64,000 bases of DNA from contig NZ_JBILJW010000003.1 in assembly GCF_044377035.1 (NCBI RefSeq), positions 124,001 to 188,000 of the forward strand, read 5' to 3'. Position 1 is the first letter of the stretch. Every line of letters starts with the position of its first letter. The notes beneath the pieces were generated by a model that was not told the DNA's origin, ran no database searches, and saw only the letters and a program-made list of their open reading frames with translations. The position numbers and the translations under genes were made by a program. Positions 52,849-60,972 of the stretch are shown here, piece by piece. The DNA is from Silanimonas sp044377035 (GTDB lineage Bacteria > Pseudomonadota > Gammaproteobacteria > Xanthomonadales > Xanthomonadaceae).

Positions 52849-53166
52849 ATGACCACGCCCACGACCGGTTTCGCCAGCTTCCGCGAGTTCTACCCGTTCT
52901 ACCTCGGCGAGCACAGCAACCGCACGTCGCGGCGGCTGCATGTGATCGGCTCGACGGGGGTGCTTGTGTTGCTCGGCCTCGTGCTGGCGCAGGTGCTGTC
53001 GCCGTGGTGGCTTTTCGCCGTGCCGGTCTGCGGCTACGGCTTCGCCTGGGTGGGGCACTTCTTCTTCGAGCACAACCGGCCCGCGACCTTCAAGCACCCG
53101 TTCTACTCGCTGATGGGCGACTGGGTGATGTTCAAGGACGTGCTGACGGGGAAGATCCCGTTCTGA
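52849..53166 (+). CDS. DUF962/Mpo1-like membrane protein
   Basis: A 105-residue protein with FREFYPFYLGEHSNRTSRRLHVIGS at the start, two hydrophobic segments (VLVLLGLVLAQVLSPWWLFAVPVCGYGFAWVGHF) and FFEHNRPATFKHPFYSLMGDWVMFKDVLTGK. Conserved histidines H21, H31 and the EHNRPATFKHP block match the DUF962 family, whose yeast member Mpo1 is an alpha-dioxygenase of hydroxy fatty acids. Bacterial activity unproven. The start at 52849 follows a short gap from the HAD gene. Confidence 0.9.
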   Translation: MTTPTTGFASFREFYPFYLGEHSNRTSRRLHVIGSTGVLVLLGLVLAQVLSPWWLFAVPVCGYGFAWVGHFFFEHNRPATFKHPFYSLMGDWVMFKDVLTGKIPF

Positions 53167-53175
53167 GTCGAACGC

Positions 53176-53757
53176 TCAGGTCTGCAGTCCGTCGAGCAGG
53201 CGGTCGAGCACCTCGCGGGCCCGTTGCCAAGCCGCGAGAGGGTCGTCGTGGGTCGCGATCCAAAGCGCAGCGTCGATCATCGCGCCATTGAGCATCCGCG
53301 CCAGCGCCTCGGGGTCGGTCCGACGCAGGGCGCCTTCGTCCATCAGCTCGGCCAAGCCATCGATGATCGGCTGCAGTGAGCCCGCGGCATCGATGTCGCG
53401 ATGGCGCTGCCCGAGCACGGCCGGTGCGTCGCGCAGCATCACCCGCTGGTACTCCGGCTCGAGGGCGAGGTCGAGGTAGGCCTGGCAGCACTCGCGGAAG
53501 CCGGCCCAGCCGCCCGGCCCCGCCTCATAGGCCGCATCGAGTCGGGCGTTCGTCTCGACGTCGATCTCCCGGACCACGGCCTCCAGCAGCCCTTCCTTGC
53601 CGCCGAAGTGGTGGTAGAGCGCACCGCGCGTCAGGCCGACTTCGGCGCACAGCGCCTCCATCGAGGTCGCCGCGTAACCCTGCGTGGCGAAGCTGCGGCG
53701 GGCGGAGTCGAGCAGGGCCCGGGTGGTCCGGGCGATGCGGTCGGCGTTGCGGCTCAT
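53176..53757 (-). CDS. TetR-family repressor
   Basis: A 193-residue TetR regulator. The N-terminal helix-turn-helix (ALLDSARRSFATQGYAATSMEALCAEVGLTRGALYHHF) is typical, and the helical ligand domain follows. It is divergent from the SDR-MATE pair, with a 36-bp inverted repeat between them that begins 3 bp upstream of its start codon. It probably represses itself and the exporter operon until an inducer binds. Confidence 0.93.
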   Translation of the reverse strand: MSRNADRIARTTRALLDSARRSFATQGYAATSMEALCAEVGLTRGALYHHFGGKEGLLEAVVREIDVETNARLDAAYEAGPGGWAGFRECCQAYLDLALEPEYQRVMLRDAPAVLGQRHRDIDAAGSLQPIIDGLAELMDEGALRRTDPEALARMLNGAMIDAALWIATHDDPLAAWQRAREVLDRLLDGLQT

Positions 53758-53760
53758 TCA

Positions 53761-53796
53761 CATACACCATGCATGTATTTGCATACGATGTGTATG
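53761..53796. promoter_or_regulatory. TetR operator region
   Basis: CATACAC at 53761 and GTGTATG at 53790 are the outer arms of a 36-bp imperfect palindrome. Two smaller palindromes lie inside it: ATACA-N7-TGTAT (53762-53778) and CATAC-N5-GTATG (53782-53796). It sits exactly between the divergent TetR and SDR genes, the usual place for a TetR operator pair. Confidence 0.65.
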
Positions 53797-53815
53797 TTAA
53801 TCGGAGAGCGTCGTC

Positions 53816-54514
53816 GTGGAGCGAACAAAAACGATCGTCGTGGTGGGCGGCAGCCGGGGCATCGGTGCGGCGGTGGCTGCCCATCTCGAGTGGCAGGGCC
53901 ATCGCGTGCTGGCCGTCTCGCGTGGACGAGCCGCGGCGGGCGAGTGGGTGGCCGCCGATCTCCTCGAGGACGCGGGCCTCGAGGCCGTCGTGCGCGCCGT
54001 CGGCGAGGGGCCGCTTGACGCGCTGCTGTACCTCGGCGGCGCGTGGGAGCACGGAGCGTTCACCGCCGACTACGACTTCATGGCCTCGCCGCGCGAGGAA
54101 ACGCGCAAGGTCATCGGCATAAACCTCGTCGCGCCGATCCTGCTGGCCCAAGCCCTCGCCCCGGCGCTGTCGCGTGCGCCGGCGCCGCGCGTGGTGCTGC
54201 TCGGTGCGTGGTTGGATCCGCCGGGGGCCTATCCTGAGGTCGCTAACGCGGCATCGAAGGCCGGCCTCCACGGTGCCGCGCGGGCGCTGGACGCGTCGTT
54301 GGCGCGCTTCGGCATCGGCGTCACCGTCATCGACCCGGCCAACGTCGCGACCGACGAGGTCGAGGCGGACATCGCCGAAGGACGCTTCGGTGCACAGCGC
54401 CCGATCCCGTTGGCCGACGTCTGCCGGAGCATCGACTTCGTGTTGTCCCTGTCCGCCGACACGGTGCCGGCTCGCCTCGTGCTCGCGCAGCAGCAGCCGG
54501 CGGCTCGCGCATGA
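53816..54514 (+). CDS. SDR-fold oxidoreductase lacking the catalytic tyrosine
   Basis: A 232-residue short-chain dehydrogenase-like protein. The cofactor motif VVVGGSRGIGAAVA is intact. In the active site the YxxxK tyrosine is asparagine (N144 in VANAASKAG, K148 kept), and the usual serine region reads VVLLGAWLDPPGA. It may bind NAD(P) without catalysis or use another acid (Y139 is nearby). It starts at GTG 53816 after CGGAGAG. It overlaps the MATE gene by 4 bp and is under the TetR operator. Confidence 0.88.
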   Translation: MERTKTIVVVGGSRGIGAAVAAHLEWQGHRVLAVSRGRAAAGEWVAADLLEDAGLEAVVRAVGEGPLDALLYLGGAWEHGAFTADYDFMASPREETRKVIGINLVAPILLAQALAPALSRAPAPRVVLLGAWLDPPGAYPEVANAASKAGLHGAARALDASLARFGIGVTVIDPANVATDEVEADIAEGRFGAQRPIPLADVCRSIDFVLSLSADTVPARLVLAQQQPAARA

Positions 54515-55869
54515 GCACGCTGCGCCGCGCTCTCGCCGAGATCGGCCCGCTCGCCGCGCTTGCCGCGCCACTGGTGGCCGGCCTCGTCGCATCAACGGGA
54601 GTGACGCTGGTCGACACCGCGATGCTGGGGCCGCTGGGCGCCACGCCGCTGGCGGCGGTCTCGCTCACCACCTCGGTGGCGATCATCTTCTACGCCGGGC
54701 TGTACGGCTTCGCCGGTCCGGTGGGCCTGTTCGCCGGCCGCTGCTTCGGCAGCGGCGACATGGGCGGCATCGGCCACATCGCGCGGCACGGTGCGCTGCT
54801 GGCCAGCATCGGTGGCCTCGTGGGGGCGTTGCTGATGGCCGCGGGCCTGTTCGCGTTGCCGTACGCGGGGCAGCCGGATGAGGTGCTGGCCGTGATCGGC
54901 CCCTACTGGCTCTGCCTCAGTGCGTCGATGCTCGCCTTTACGCACGCCATGGTGGTCAAGAACCTGCTTGATGCGGCGGGCCGGCCTTGGCTCAGCGTGG
55001 CGGTGACGGTACTGCCCGCGTTGCTCAACGTGTTCTTCAACTGGCTGCTGATCTACGGCCACTGGGGCTTTCCGCGACTCGGGCTGACGGGCGCCGGCAT
55101 CGCCAGCCTCGCGGCGCAGGTGATCGGCGCGGCGGTCGGTTGGGTCGTGGTGCGCCACCTGCCATCGCTGCGCGTCTGGTGGGGGCCGCGCCGCTTCGAG
55201 CGGGCCGAACTGGCGCGGCAGTGGAATGAAGGCCGGCCCATGACGGTGCAACTGTTCCTCGAAGGTGCGGCCATGGCGGTGGCCGGCGTGCTGATCGGCC
55301 TGTTCGGTGCGGTCGCGTTGGCCGGCAACCAGATCGCGCTTTCCGTCGGCAGCACGCTCTACATGCTGCCGCTCGGTGTCGCGGGTGCGGTCACCATCCG
55401 CATCGCGCAGGTGATCGGTGCCGGCCAATGGCCACGCGTGGCGGCGATCGGGCAGGCCGGGCTGCTGGTCGTGACCGGCTGGATGGGCGGTTTCGCCCTG
55501 CTGTTCCTGTTCGCCGGCGCGTGGATCGGCGGGCTGTTCGTCGACGACCCGGCCGTCATCGCTGCGGCCGCGGCGATCTTTTTCGTCTTCGGCTTCACCC
55601 AGCTGATGGACGGGGTGCAGTCGGTGAGCCTCGGGGCCCTGCGCGGCATGCTCGACAACGACTTCCCGACACGCGTCTCGCTGGTGGCTTACTGGCTGAT
55701 CGCGCTGCCGTTGTCGGCCCTGTTCGGCTTCGGGTTCGGCTGGGGTGCGCCGGGCGTCTGGGCCGGCTTCGGCGTGGGCCTCGCCTTGGCGGCGGTGGCG
55801 CTGGTCTGGCGCTTCTTGCGGCTCAGCCGTGCCAAGGTGCCGCCGGCAACGGTCGACGCGACGGGCTGA
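54511..55869 (+). CDS. MATE-family multidrug exporter
   Basis: A 452-residue inner-membrane protein with twelve hydrophobic helices in two MATE halves. Typical segments are PLVAGLVASTGVTLVDTAMLGPLGATPLAAVS, ALLNVFFNWLLIYGHWGFPRLGLTGAGIASLAAQ and GNQIALSVGSTLYMLPLGVAGAVTIRIAQ. Likely exports cationic compounds by Na+ or H+ exchange. Coupled to the SDR gene and probably TetR-controlled, so it should be inducible. Confidence 0.93.
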   Translation: MSTLRRALAEIGPLAALAAPLVAGLVASTGVTLVDTAMLGPLGATPLAAVSLTTSVAIIFYAGLYGFAGPVGLFAGRCFGSGDMGGIGHIARHGALLASIGGLVGALLMAAGLFALPYAGQPDEVLAVIGPYWLCLSASMLAFTHAMVVKNLLDAAGRPWLSVAVTVLPALLNVFFNWLLIYGHWGFPRLGLTGAGIASLAAQVIGAAVGWVVVRHLPSLRVWWGPRRFERAELARQWNEGRPMTVQLFLEGAAMAVAGVLIGLFGAVALAGNQIALSVGSTLYMLPLGVAGAVTIRIAQVIGAGQWPRVAAIGQAGLLVVTGWMGGFALLFLFAGAWIGGLFVDDPAVIAAAAAIFFVFGFTQLMDGVQSVSLGALRGMLDNDFPTRVSLVAYWLIALPLSALFGFGFGWGAPGVWAGFGVGLALAAVALVWRFLRLSRAKVPPATVDATG

Positions 55870-55940
55870 GGCCGCGCGCCATGTCCCGGCGCAGCGTTCA
55901 CACCCGTCTCACCCTCACCAGCGCTCAATGGCGATGTGAA

Positions 55941-55977
55941 TTCACAAACCTGAATACGAAATCTTCACATCCCTGAA
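55941..55977 (+). promoter_or_regulatory. Direct repeats upstream of response regulator
   Basis: TTCACAAACCTGAA at 55941 and TTCACATCCCTGAA at 55964 are 14-base repeats with two mismatches, offset by 23 bp, about two helical turns. The first is overlapped by the palindrome TGTGAATTCACA (55935-55946); the second overlaps the GAAGGAG ribosome binding site. This pattern fits tandem OmpR-type sites, so autoregulation is likely. Confidence 0.5.
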
Positions 55978-55987
55978 GGAGCCCGCC

Positions 55988-56701
55988 ATGCGCCGTGATG
56001 ACCCCGCCGGACTGATCCTCGTCGTCGAGGACAACCGCAACCTCTCCGAGATGATGGGCGAGTACCTCGAAGCCCGTGGCTTCGGCGTCGACTACGCCGG
56101 CGATGGCCACGACGGCTTCCGCCTCGCCGTCGACAACAGCTACGACGTCATCGTCCTCGACCTGATGCTGCCGCGGATGGACGGCATCGAGCTGTGCCGC
56201 AAGCTGCGCAACGAGGCGAAGAAGAGCACGCCGGTGCTGATGCTGACCGCGCGCGACACCCTGCAGGACAAGGTGATCGGCCTCGATGCCGGCGCCGACG
56301 ACTACCTCGTCAAGCCTTTCGCCATCCAGGAGCTCGAGGCCCGCCTGCGCGCCCTGATCCGCCGCGATCGTCGCCAGGTGAGCGCCGAGGTGCTGAAGGT
56401 GGCCGACCTGATCCTCGACACCGCCTCGCTGCGCGTCACTCGCGGCGGCAAGGAGATCCAGCTCTCGCCGATCGGCCTGCGCCTGCTCACGATCCTGATG
56501 CGCGAATCGCCGCGCGTGGTGACCCGCCGCGACATCGAGCGCGAGATCTGGGGCGACGGCCTGCCGGATTCCGACACCCTGCGCAGCCACCTGTACAACC
56601 TGCGCAAGGCCATCGACCGTCCGTTCGACAAGCAGCTGCTGCACACCGTGCAGACGGCCGGCTACCGTATCGCCGACCTCGACACCGCACCCGCCGCCTG
56701 A
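55988..56701 (+). CDS. OmpR-family response regulator
   Basis: A 237-residue regulator. The receiver domain (about 8-122) has acidic VVEDN, phospho-acceptor D58 in DVIVLDLMLPRMDG, T87 and K109 in YLVKPF. The C-terminal winged helix (about 135-230) ends EREIWGDGLPDSDTLRSHLYNLRKAI and VQTAGYRI. The start at 55988 follows GAAGGAG. Pair of the sensor kinase 23 bp downstream. Target genes unknown. Confidence 0.94.
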   Translation: MRRDDPAGLILVVEDNRNLSEMMGEYLEARGFGVDYAGDGHDGFRLAVDNSYDVIVLDLMLPRMDGIELCRKLRNEAKKSTPVLMLTARDTLQDKVIGLDAGADDYLVKPFAIQELEARLRALIRRDRRQVSAEVLKVADLILDTASLRVTRGGKEIQLSPIGLRLLTILMRESPRVVTRRDIEREIWGDGLPDSDTLRSHLYNLRKAIDRPFDKQLLHTVQTAGYRIADLDTAPAA

Positions 56702-56724
56702 GTGGCGGCTGGCACGGATTTTTC

Positions 56725-58032
56725 ATGACCGACACCACCGGCCTCCGCCGAAAAATCTGGATCGCCTTCATCCTGCAGGCCGCCGCGATCAGCTTCGCGG
56801 CGGTCCTCGGCGTGTATGGCGCGTCGGCTGTGCTCAAGCACCTGCTGATCCAGCGCGCGCTCACCGAAGAGGCCTCGCACTTCTGGAAGCGCAGCGAGGC
56901 GAACCCCGCCGCGGCGGTGCCCGACACCTTCAACATGACCGGGTTCGTCGTCGACGCCGACGGTCCGAAGGCCGATCTCCCCGCGCCGCTGCACGGGCTG
57001 CCGCAGGGCTACCACAGCCTGCCGCGTTCGCAGGGCGGCGCGCTGGTGCTGGTCGAACAGCACGACGGCCGCACCCTGTACCTGCTGTTCAAGCAGGAGC
57101 AGGTTGACGCGTTGGCCTTCTGGTTCGGCGTGGTGCCGCTGGCGCTGGTGCTGGTGGTCGTCTATGTGATCGCGTGGAGCACCTACCGGGCATCGAAGCG
57201 GGCGGTGTCGCCGGTGATCTGGCTGGCTTCGCAGGTGCAGCGCTGGGACCCGAAACACCCGGAAGTCAGCGCGCTGAAGCCCGAGAACCTGCCGGTGGAC
57301 GTGGAGGGCGAGAGCCTCGTGCTGGCCTCCTCGCTGCACGACTTCGGCATGCGCATCGAGGAACTCGTGCACCGCGAGCGCAACTTCACCCGCGACGCCT
57401 CGCACGAACTGCGCACGCCGCTGGCGGTGATCCGCATGGCCAGCGAGATGATGCAGACCGATCCGATCTGCTCGCCGAGGCAGCAAAAGGCGCTGAACCG
57501 CATCCAGGGCGCCGTGCGCGACATGGAGACGCTGATCGAGGCTTTCCTGATCCTCGCTCGCGACGGCGACACCGGCCTGCCGCCGGAGCCGCTGCTGGCT
57601 TCGGAGATCGTCGAGGACGAGCTGGAGAAGGCGCGGCCGCTCGTGGCGAACAAGCCGGTGACGCTGGAGCTCGACCTCGAAGCCGACTTCAAGCTGGTGG
57701 CACCGCGCCGCGTGGTGAGCGTGCTGATCAGCAACCTCGTGCGCAACGCCTGCTACTACACCGACAGCGGCCACGTGCGCATCCGCGTGCGCTTCGGCGA
57801 GATCCGCATCGAGGACACCGGCATCGGCATGTCGCCGGAGCAGCTCGAGCGCGTGTTCGAACCGTTCTGGCGCGCAGACACCGCGCGCGTGGGCGGCCAG
57901 GGCATCGGCCTGTCGATCGTGCAGCGCCTGTCGAGCCGCTTCGGCTGGCCGGTGCATCTCGCCAGCGAATCCGCCAAGGGCACCATCGCCACGGTGAGCT
58001 TCCCGCAGGCCGAGCCGCCGAAGCTCGATTGA
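56725..58032 (+). CDS. Sensor histidine kinase
   Basis: A 435-residue membrane kinase. Two helices (about 12-31 and 130-151) enclose a roughly 100-residue periplasmic domain with no recognisable fold. A HAMP-like stretch and the H-box DASHELRTPLAVIR with H227 follow, then an ATP-binding domain with NLVRNACYYT (N box), EDTGIGMS (G1) and GGQGIGLSIVQRL (G2). Signal unknown; small periplasmic domains often sense cations, pH or peptides. Partner of the upstream regulator. Confidence 0.94.
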   Translation: MTDTTGLRRKIWIAFILQAAAISFAAVLGVYGASAVLKHLLIQRALTEEASHFWKRSEANPAAAVPDTFNMTGFVVDADGPKADLPAPLHGLPQGYHSLPRSQGGALVLVEQHDGRTLYLLFKQEQVDALAFWFGVVPLALVLVVVYVIAWSTYRASKRAVSPVIWLASQVQRWDPKHPEVSALKPENLPVDVEGESLVLASSLHDFGMRIEELVHRERNFTRDASHELRTPLAVIRMASEMMQTDPICSPRQQKALNRIQGAVRDMETLIEAFLILARDGDTGLPPEPLLASEIVEDELEKARPLVANKPVTLELDLEADFKLVAPRRVVSVLISNLVRNACYYTDSGHVRIRVRFGEIRIEDTGIGMSPEQLERVFEPFWRADTARVGGQGIGLSIVQRLSSRFGWPVHLASESAKGTIATVSFPQAEPPKLD

Positions 58033-58082
58033 TCGGCGCAGACGACCTACAGTCGGCACTCCGAAGCTCGCCGGAGTGCCCG

Positions 58083-59093
58083 ATGCGCCCTTGGTCCGCC
58101 CTGTTCCTGTCGATGGCCGTCGCCGCCGGCTCGGTCGTTGCCGCTCCCCCGGCGCCCACGGCGCTGGTGATCCACGGCGGTGCCGGTGTTATCACCCGCG
58201 ACCAGTTGTCCGAAGCGGATGAAGCCGCGCTGCGCGCCGACCTCGATGCGGCCCTGGACGCCGGCGACGCGGTGCTGAAGCGCGGCGGCACGGCACTCGA
58301 TGCTGTGACTGCGGCGGTGCAGGTGCTGGAGGACTCGCCCTGGTTCAACGCTGGCAAGGGCGCCGTGTTCACCGCCGACGGCACACACGAACTCGATGCC
58401 GCGATCATGGAAGGCCACACCCGTCGTGCCGGTGCCGTGGCCGGCGTGCGCACGGTGCGCCACCCGGTGCTGCTCGCGCGCGCGGTGATGGAGCATTCGC
58501 CGCACGTTTTCCTCGCCGCCGACGGCGCCGAGGCCTTCGCCGACACGCGGCCGGAGCTCGAGCGCGTGGCGAACCGTTGGTTCGACACCGAGCGCCGCCG
58601 CCAGCAGCTCGAGGCCGCGAAGGAACGTGAGCAGCGCCAGGCCGCCGGCGAGGTCATCCCGCTGCCGCCCGGCGCCTACTTCGGCACGGTCGGCGCGGTG
58701 GCCCTCGATGCGAACGGCCACATCGCCGTCGCGACCTCGACCGGCGGTATGACCAACAAGCGCTGGGGCCGCATCGGCGACGCGCCGGTGATCGGCGCGG
58801 GCACCTATGCCAACGACCAGTGCGGCATCAGCGCCACCGGTTGGGGCGAGTTCTACCTGCGCACCGTGGCCGCCCACGACATCTGCGCGCGGGTGGCCCT
58901 GCGCGGCGACCCCATCGAAGCCGCGGCCGAGGACGTGATCAACCGCGTCATCCCGGCCTTGGGCGGCGACGGCGGCGCCATCGGCCTCGACGCCCGCGGC
59001 ACCATCGTCATGCCCTTCAACACCAGCGGCATGTATCGCGGCTGGGTGAAGCCCGATGGCACGCGTGGCACCGCTGTTTTCCGCGAACCGTGA
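58083..59093 (+). CDS. Isoaspartyl peptidase/L-asparaginase, periplasmic
   Basis: A 336-residue Ntn hydrolase. It has a signal peptide (LFLSMAVAAGSVVAAP), the alpha subunit with HGGAGVI, FNAGKGAVFTADGTHELDAAIMEG, and the autocleavage site before T202 in AYFGTVGAVALDANGH. TGGMTNKRWGRIGDAPVIGAGTYA follows. Cleaves isoaspartyl dipeptides and asparagine. A signal peptide is unusual for the E. coli IaaA type but common in xanthomonad homologues. Confidence 0.93.
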   Translation: MRPWSALFLSMAVAAGSVVAAPPAPTALVIHGGAGVITRDQLSEADEAALRADLDAALDAGDAVLKRGGTALDAVTAAVQVLEDSPWFNAGKGAVFTADGTHELDAAIMEGHTRRAGAVAGVRTVRHPVLLARAVMEHSPHVFLAADGAEAFADTRPELERVANRWFDTERRRQQLEAAKEREQRQAAGEVIPLPPGAYFGTVGAVALDANGHIAVATSTGGMTNKRWGRIGDAPVIGAGTYANDQCGISATGWGEFYLRTVAAHDICARVALRGDPIEAAAEDVINRVIPALGGDGGAIGLDARGTIVMPFNTSGMYRGWVKPDGTRGTAVFREP

Positions 59094-59157
59094 TCCAAGG
59101 CACGCGCCGGGGCCCAACCGGCGCTACGCTTGCCCTACCGCCGACCGGAGGACCGCC

Positions 59158-59484
59158 ATGTTCGACGAGGAAAGCACCCGCATCCGCAAGCAGCAGAAGT
59201 TCCTGCAGGACGTGGAGCACGCGATCAGCGATGCCAACCGCGAGATCATCCAGGCCCACATCCCGCACCTGGACAAGGCCAGCTTCGTCGCCTTCGCCAC
59301 GCGCGTCGCCGAACTGCGCGCCGAGTACCTGAAGGCGGCGCTCGCCGCGGCGCAGGGCAACGACGCGGTCGAGTACACCGCGCTGCGCGCTCGGCGTGAG
59401 GCGTTCGAGGAAGCGAAGGCGGCGTTCGGCGCACTGGAGCGCGCGATCGAGCGCGGCTACGTGGATATCGCTGGGGCGGGTTGA
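59158..59484 (+). CDS. Hypothetical helical protein
   Basis: A 108-residue soluble protein, strongly helical, with two long charged stretches (RIRKQQKFLQDVEHAISDANREIIQAH and ARREAFEEAKAAFGALERAIERG). I recognise no family. The ATG at 59158 has a good GGAGG ribosome binding site; the codon pattern looks coding. It lies immediately before the structured non-coding region at 59485-59999. Confidence 0.65.
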   Translation: MFDEESTRIRKQQKFLQDVEHAISDANREIIQAHIPHLDKASFVAFATRVAELRAEYLKAALAAAQGNDAVEYTALRARREAFEEAKAAFGALERAIERGYVDIAGAG

Positions 59485-59999
59485 GCTCTGGCGTTTCCCG
59501 CGCGTCGACAGCGGTCGGCGCAACGGGCGTCGCTTGCAAGCAGGCGCCGCCAGAACGCTGGCCCGCCCCATCACCTTCCCGATGTAGAACCCGGCGGCCC
59601 GCTCGAAGGGTGCGTCCCTGCACCTCGAGCGGCGGCTCTTCCATGAGCCGCCCCTCGGGCTGTCGCCTGGTTTGCGCGCTGGGGCTCCTGATTCGCCTTC
59701 TGTCGGCGCCTGCCTGCAACCGCCGACTGCTCGTCGCGACGGGTTGCCGAGGGCGTCATCGACAAGGGCCCGGAACGAGGCGAATCAGGAGCCCCGGCGC
59801 GCGCTTTAGGCGCAAGCTCCGAAGGGGTTGCTCAGGATGAGCGATCGGCCCAAGGGGCAGGACGCCCCCTTTGGGCCGACCGCCGGAACGTTTGCGAAAG
59901 ACGGGGTGGGGCGGGCAAGCCTTGTGCCGGGCCCTCGTCGATAGTCGCTCTGGCGACGCGTGGCCCAACGACGTGCGCGGCAGGCGCGCACGGGCGCCC
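59485..59999. repeat. Non-coding region of nested inverted repeats
   Basis: No convincing gene in these 515 bp. Several structures are stacked here. TCTGGCG/CGCCAGA pairs at 59487/59548. The pair GGCGCCTGC[T/C]TGCAA[G/C]CG lies at 59531-59548 (minus) and 59705-59722 (plus), with 16 of 18 bases matching. Further hairpins are at 59601-59630, 59631-59652 (GGCGGCTC/GAGCCGCC) and 59846-59878 (CGGCCCAAGGGGC and its bulged complement). The large inverted repeat 59674-59802 is listed separately. Probably an intergenic repeat family or a degraded element; copy number is unknown. Confidence 0.6.
59674..59802. repeat. Long inverted repeat with 25-bp arms
   Basis: GGGGCTCCTGATTCGCCT at 59681-59698 is matched exactly by AGGCGAATCAGGAGCCCC at 59778-59795. 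One mismatch and GCGCGC extend each arm outward to 25 bp (59674-59698 and 59778-59802). The arms enclose 79 bp containing a second short-repeat unit. No transposase is encoded inside. Confidence 0.7.
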
Positions 60000-60965
60000 C
60001 TACCGCGTCGTGATCGACACGCTCGGCCGCGGATCCACCGGCCCCAGCAGCCGGTGCCGCGACCAGAACACCATCGCCGCCTCGAACACCGCCTCGGGCG
60101 CCTCCAGCTGCGGGTAGTGGCCGATGCCGGGCAGCTCGTGCAGGTCGTCGCCACCCAGCAGTTCGCGCCAGCGCGCGGCGGCATGCGCGCCGGAGACGGG
60201 ATCGGCGCTGCCGTTGATCAGCGCCATGGGCATCGCGACGCGTTCCATCGCGCCGACCCAGCGGGCGCGCTGCTTCTTCCGTTCCGACATGTAGCGCAGC
60301 AGGCGAGGCAGCGCGAGGTGGCCGTCGTCGTGGCGCAGCAGGGTCCACAGCCCGTCGACGACGCGCGGGTCGGGCGGCGTCTGCTTCCCGAAGATCGCCT
60401 TCAGGTTGTCGGCGAAGCGCGCCTTGCTGCTGGCGCGGGCGATGAGCGGGCCGAGGCCGGGCAGGGCGAGAAGGCGCTGCATGGCGCGCGGGCGGTGCAT
60501 CTCGGGGAACAGCCCGCCGTTGAGGAATACCACCGAGCGCATCGACGGCCGCGGCTTGCGTTTGTCGAGCTGCCGCGCGAGAAGCTCCTGCGCGACGGTG
60601 TCGCCGTAGTCATGCGCCAGGACGTGGTAGTCCCACGCGCCGTCGCGGCGCAGCAGCCATTCGCAGAGCTCGGCCTGCTCGGCGATGGTGTAGCGGTGGC
60701 CCTTGGGCTTGGCGGAATCGCCGAAGCCCAGCAGATCCACGGCCAGCAGCGAGAAATGCTGCGACAGCGGTTCCCACAGCGGCGCCCAGTCCCAGCTCGC
60801 CGAGGGAAAGCCGTGGATCAGCAGCAGCACCGGCAGACGCGGTTCGACCTGCCGGCGCACGAACAGGCGGCCGAGTGGCGTCGAGACGCGCTCGCCGCCC
60901 TCGCGCCAGTCGCGAAGTTCGAAGAAGGCCGGCGCGGGTCGCGCGTTCGTCACGGTGTCCGGCAC
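60000..60965 (-). CDS. Alpha/beta hydrolase of the MEST-like type
   Basis: A 321-residue hydrolase. The oxyanion loop is IHGFPSASWDW, the nucleophile position is D119 in LAHDYGDTVAQELLA (aspartate, as in epoxide hydrolases and dehalogenases), and a histidine lies in GIGHYPQLEAPEAV. NGGLFPEMHRPRAMQRLL and RYMSERKKQRARWVGAM closely resemble the animal mesoderm-specific transcript (MEST/PEG1) protein. Substrate unknown. It follows prfC by 7 bp, so may be co-transcribed with it. Confidence 0.88.
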   Translation of the reverse strand: MPDTVTNARPAPAFFELRDWREGGERVSTPLGRLFVRRQVEPRLPVLLLIHGFPSASWDWAPLWEPLSQHFSLLAVDLLGFGDSAKPKGHRYTIAEQAELCEWLLRRDGAWDYHVLAHDYGDTVAQELLARQLDKRKPRPSMRSVVFLNGGLFPEMHRPRAMQRLLALPGLGPLIARASSKARFADNLKAIFGKQTPPDPRVVDGLWTLLRHDDGHLALPRLLRYMSERKKQRARWVGAMERVAMPMALINGSADPVSGAHAAARWRELLGGDDLHELPGIGHYPQLEAPEAVFEAAMVFWSRHRLLGPVDPRPSVSITTR

Positions 60966-60972
60966 GCGCGGC

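Noticed and set aside
59756..60348. Minus-strand frames reading from the hydrolase end into the repeat region
   Set aside because: They combine antisense or out-of-frame hydrolase sequence with repeat sequence and have no recognisable domain or ribosome binding site.
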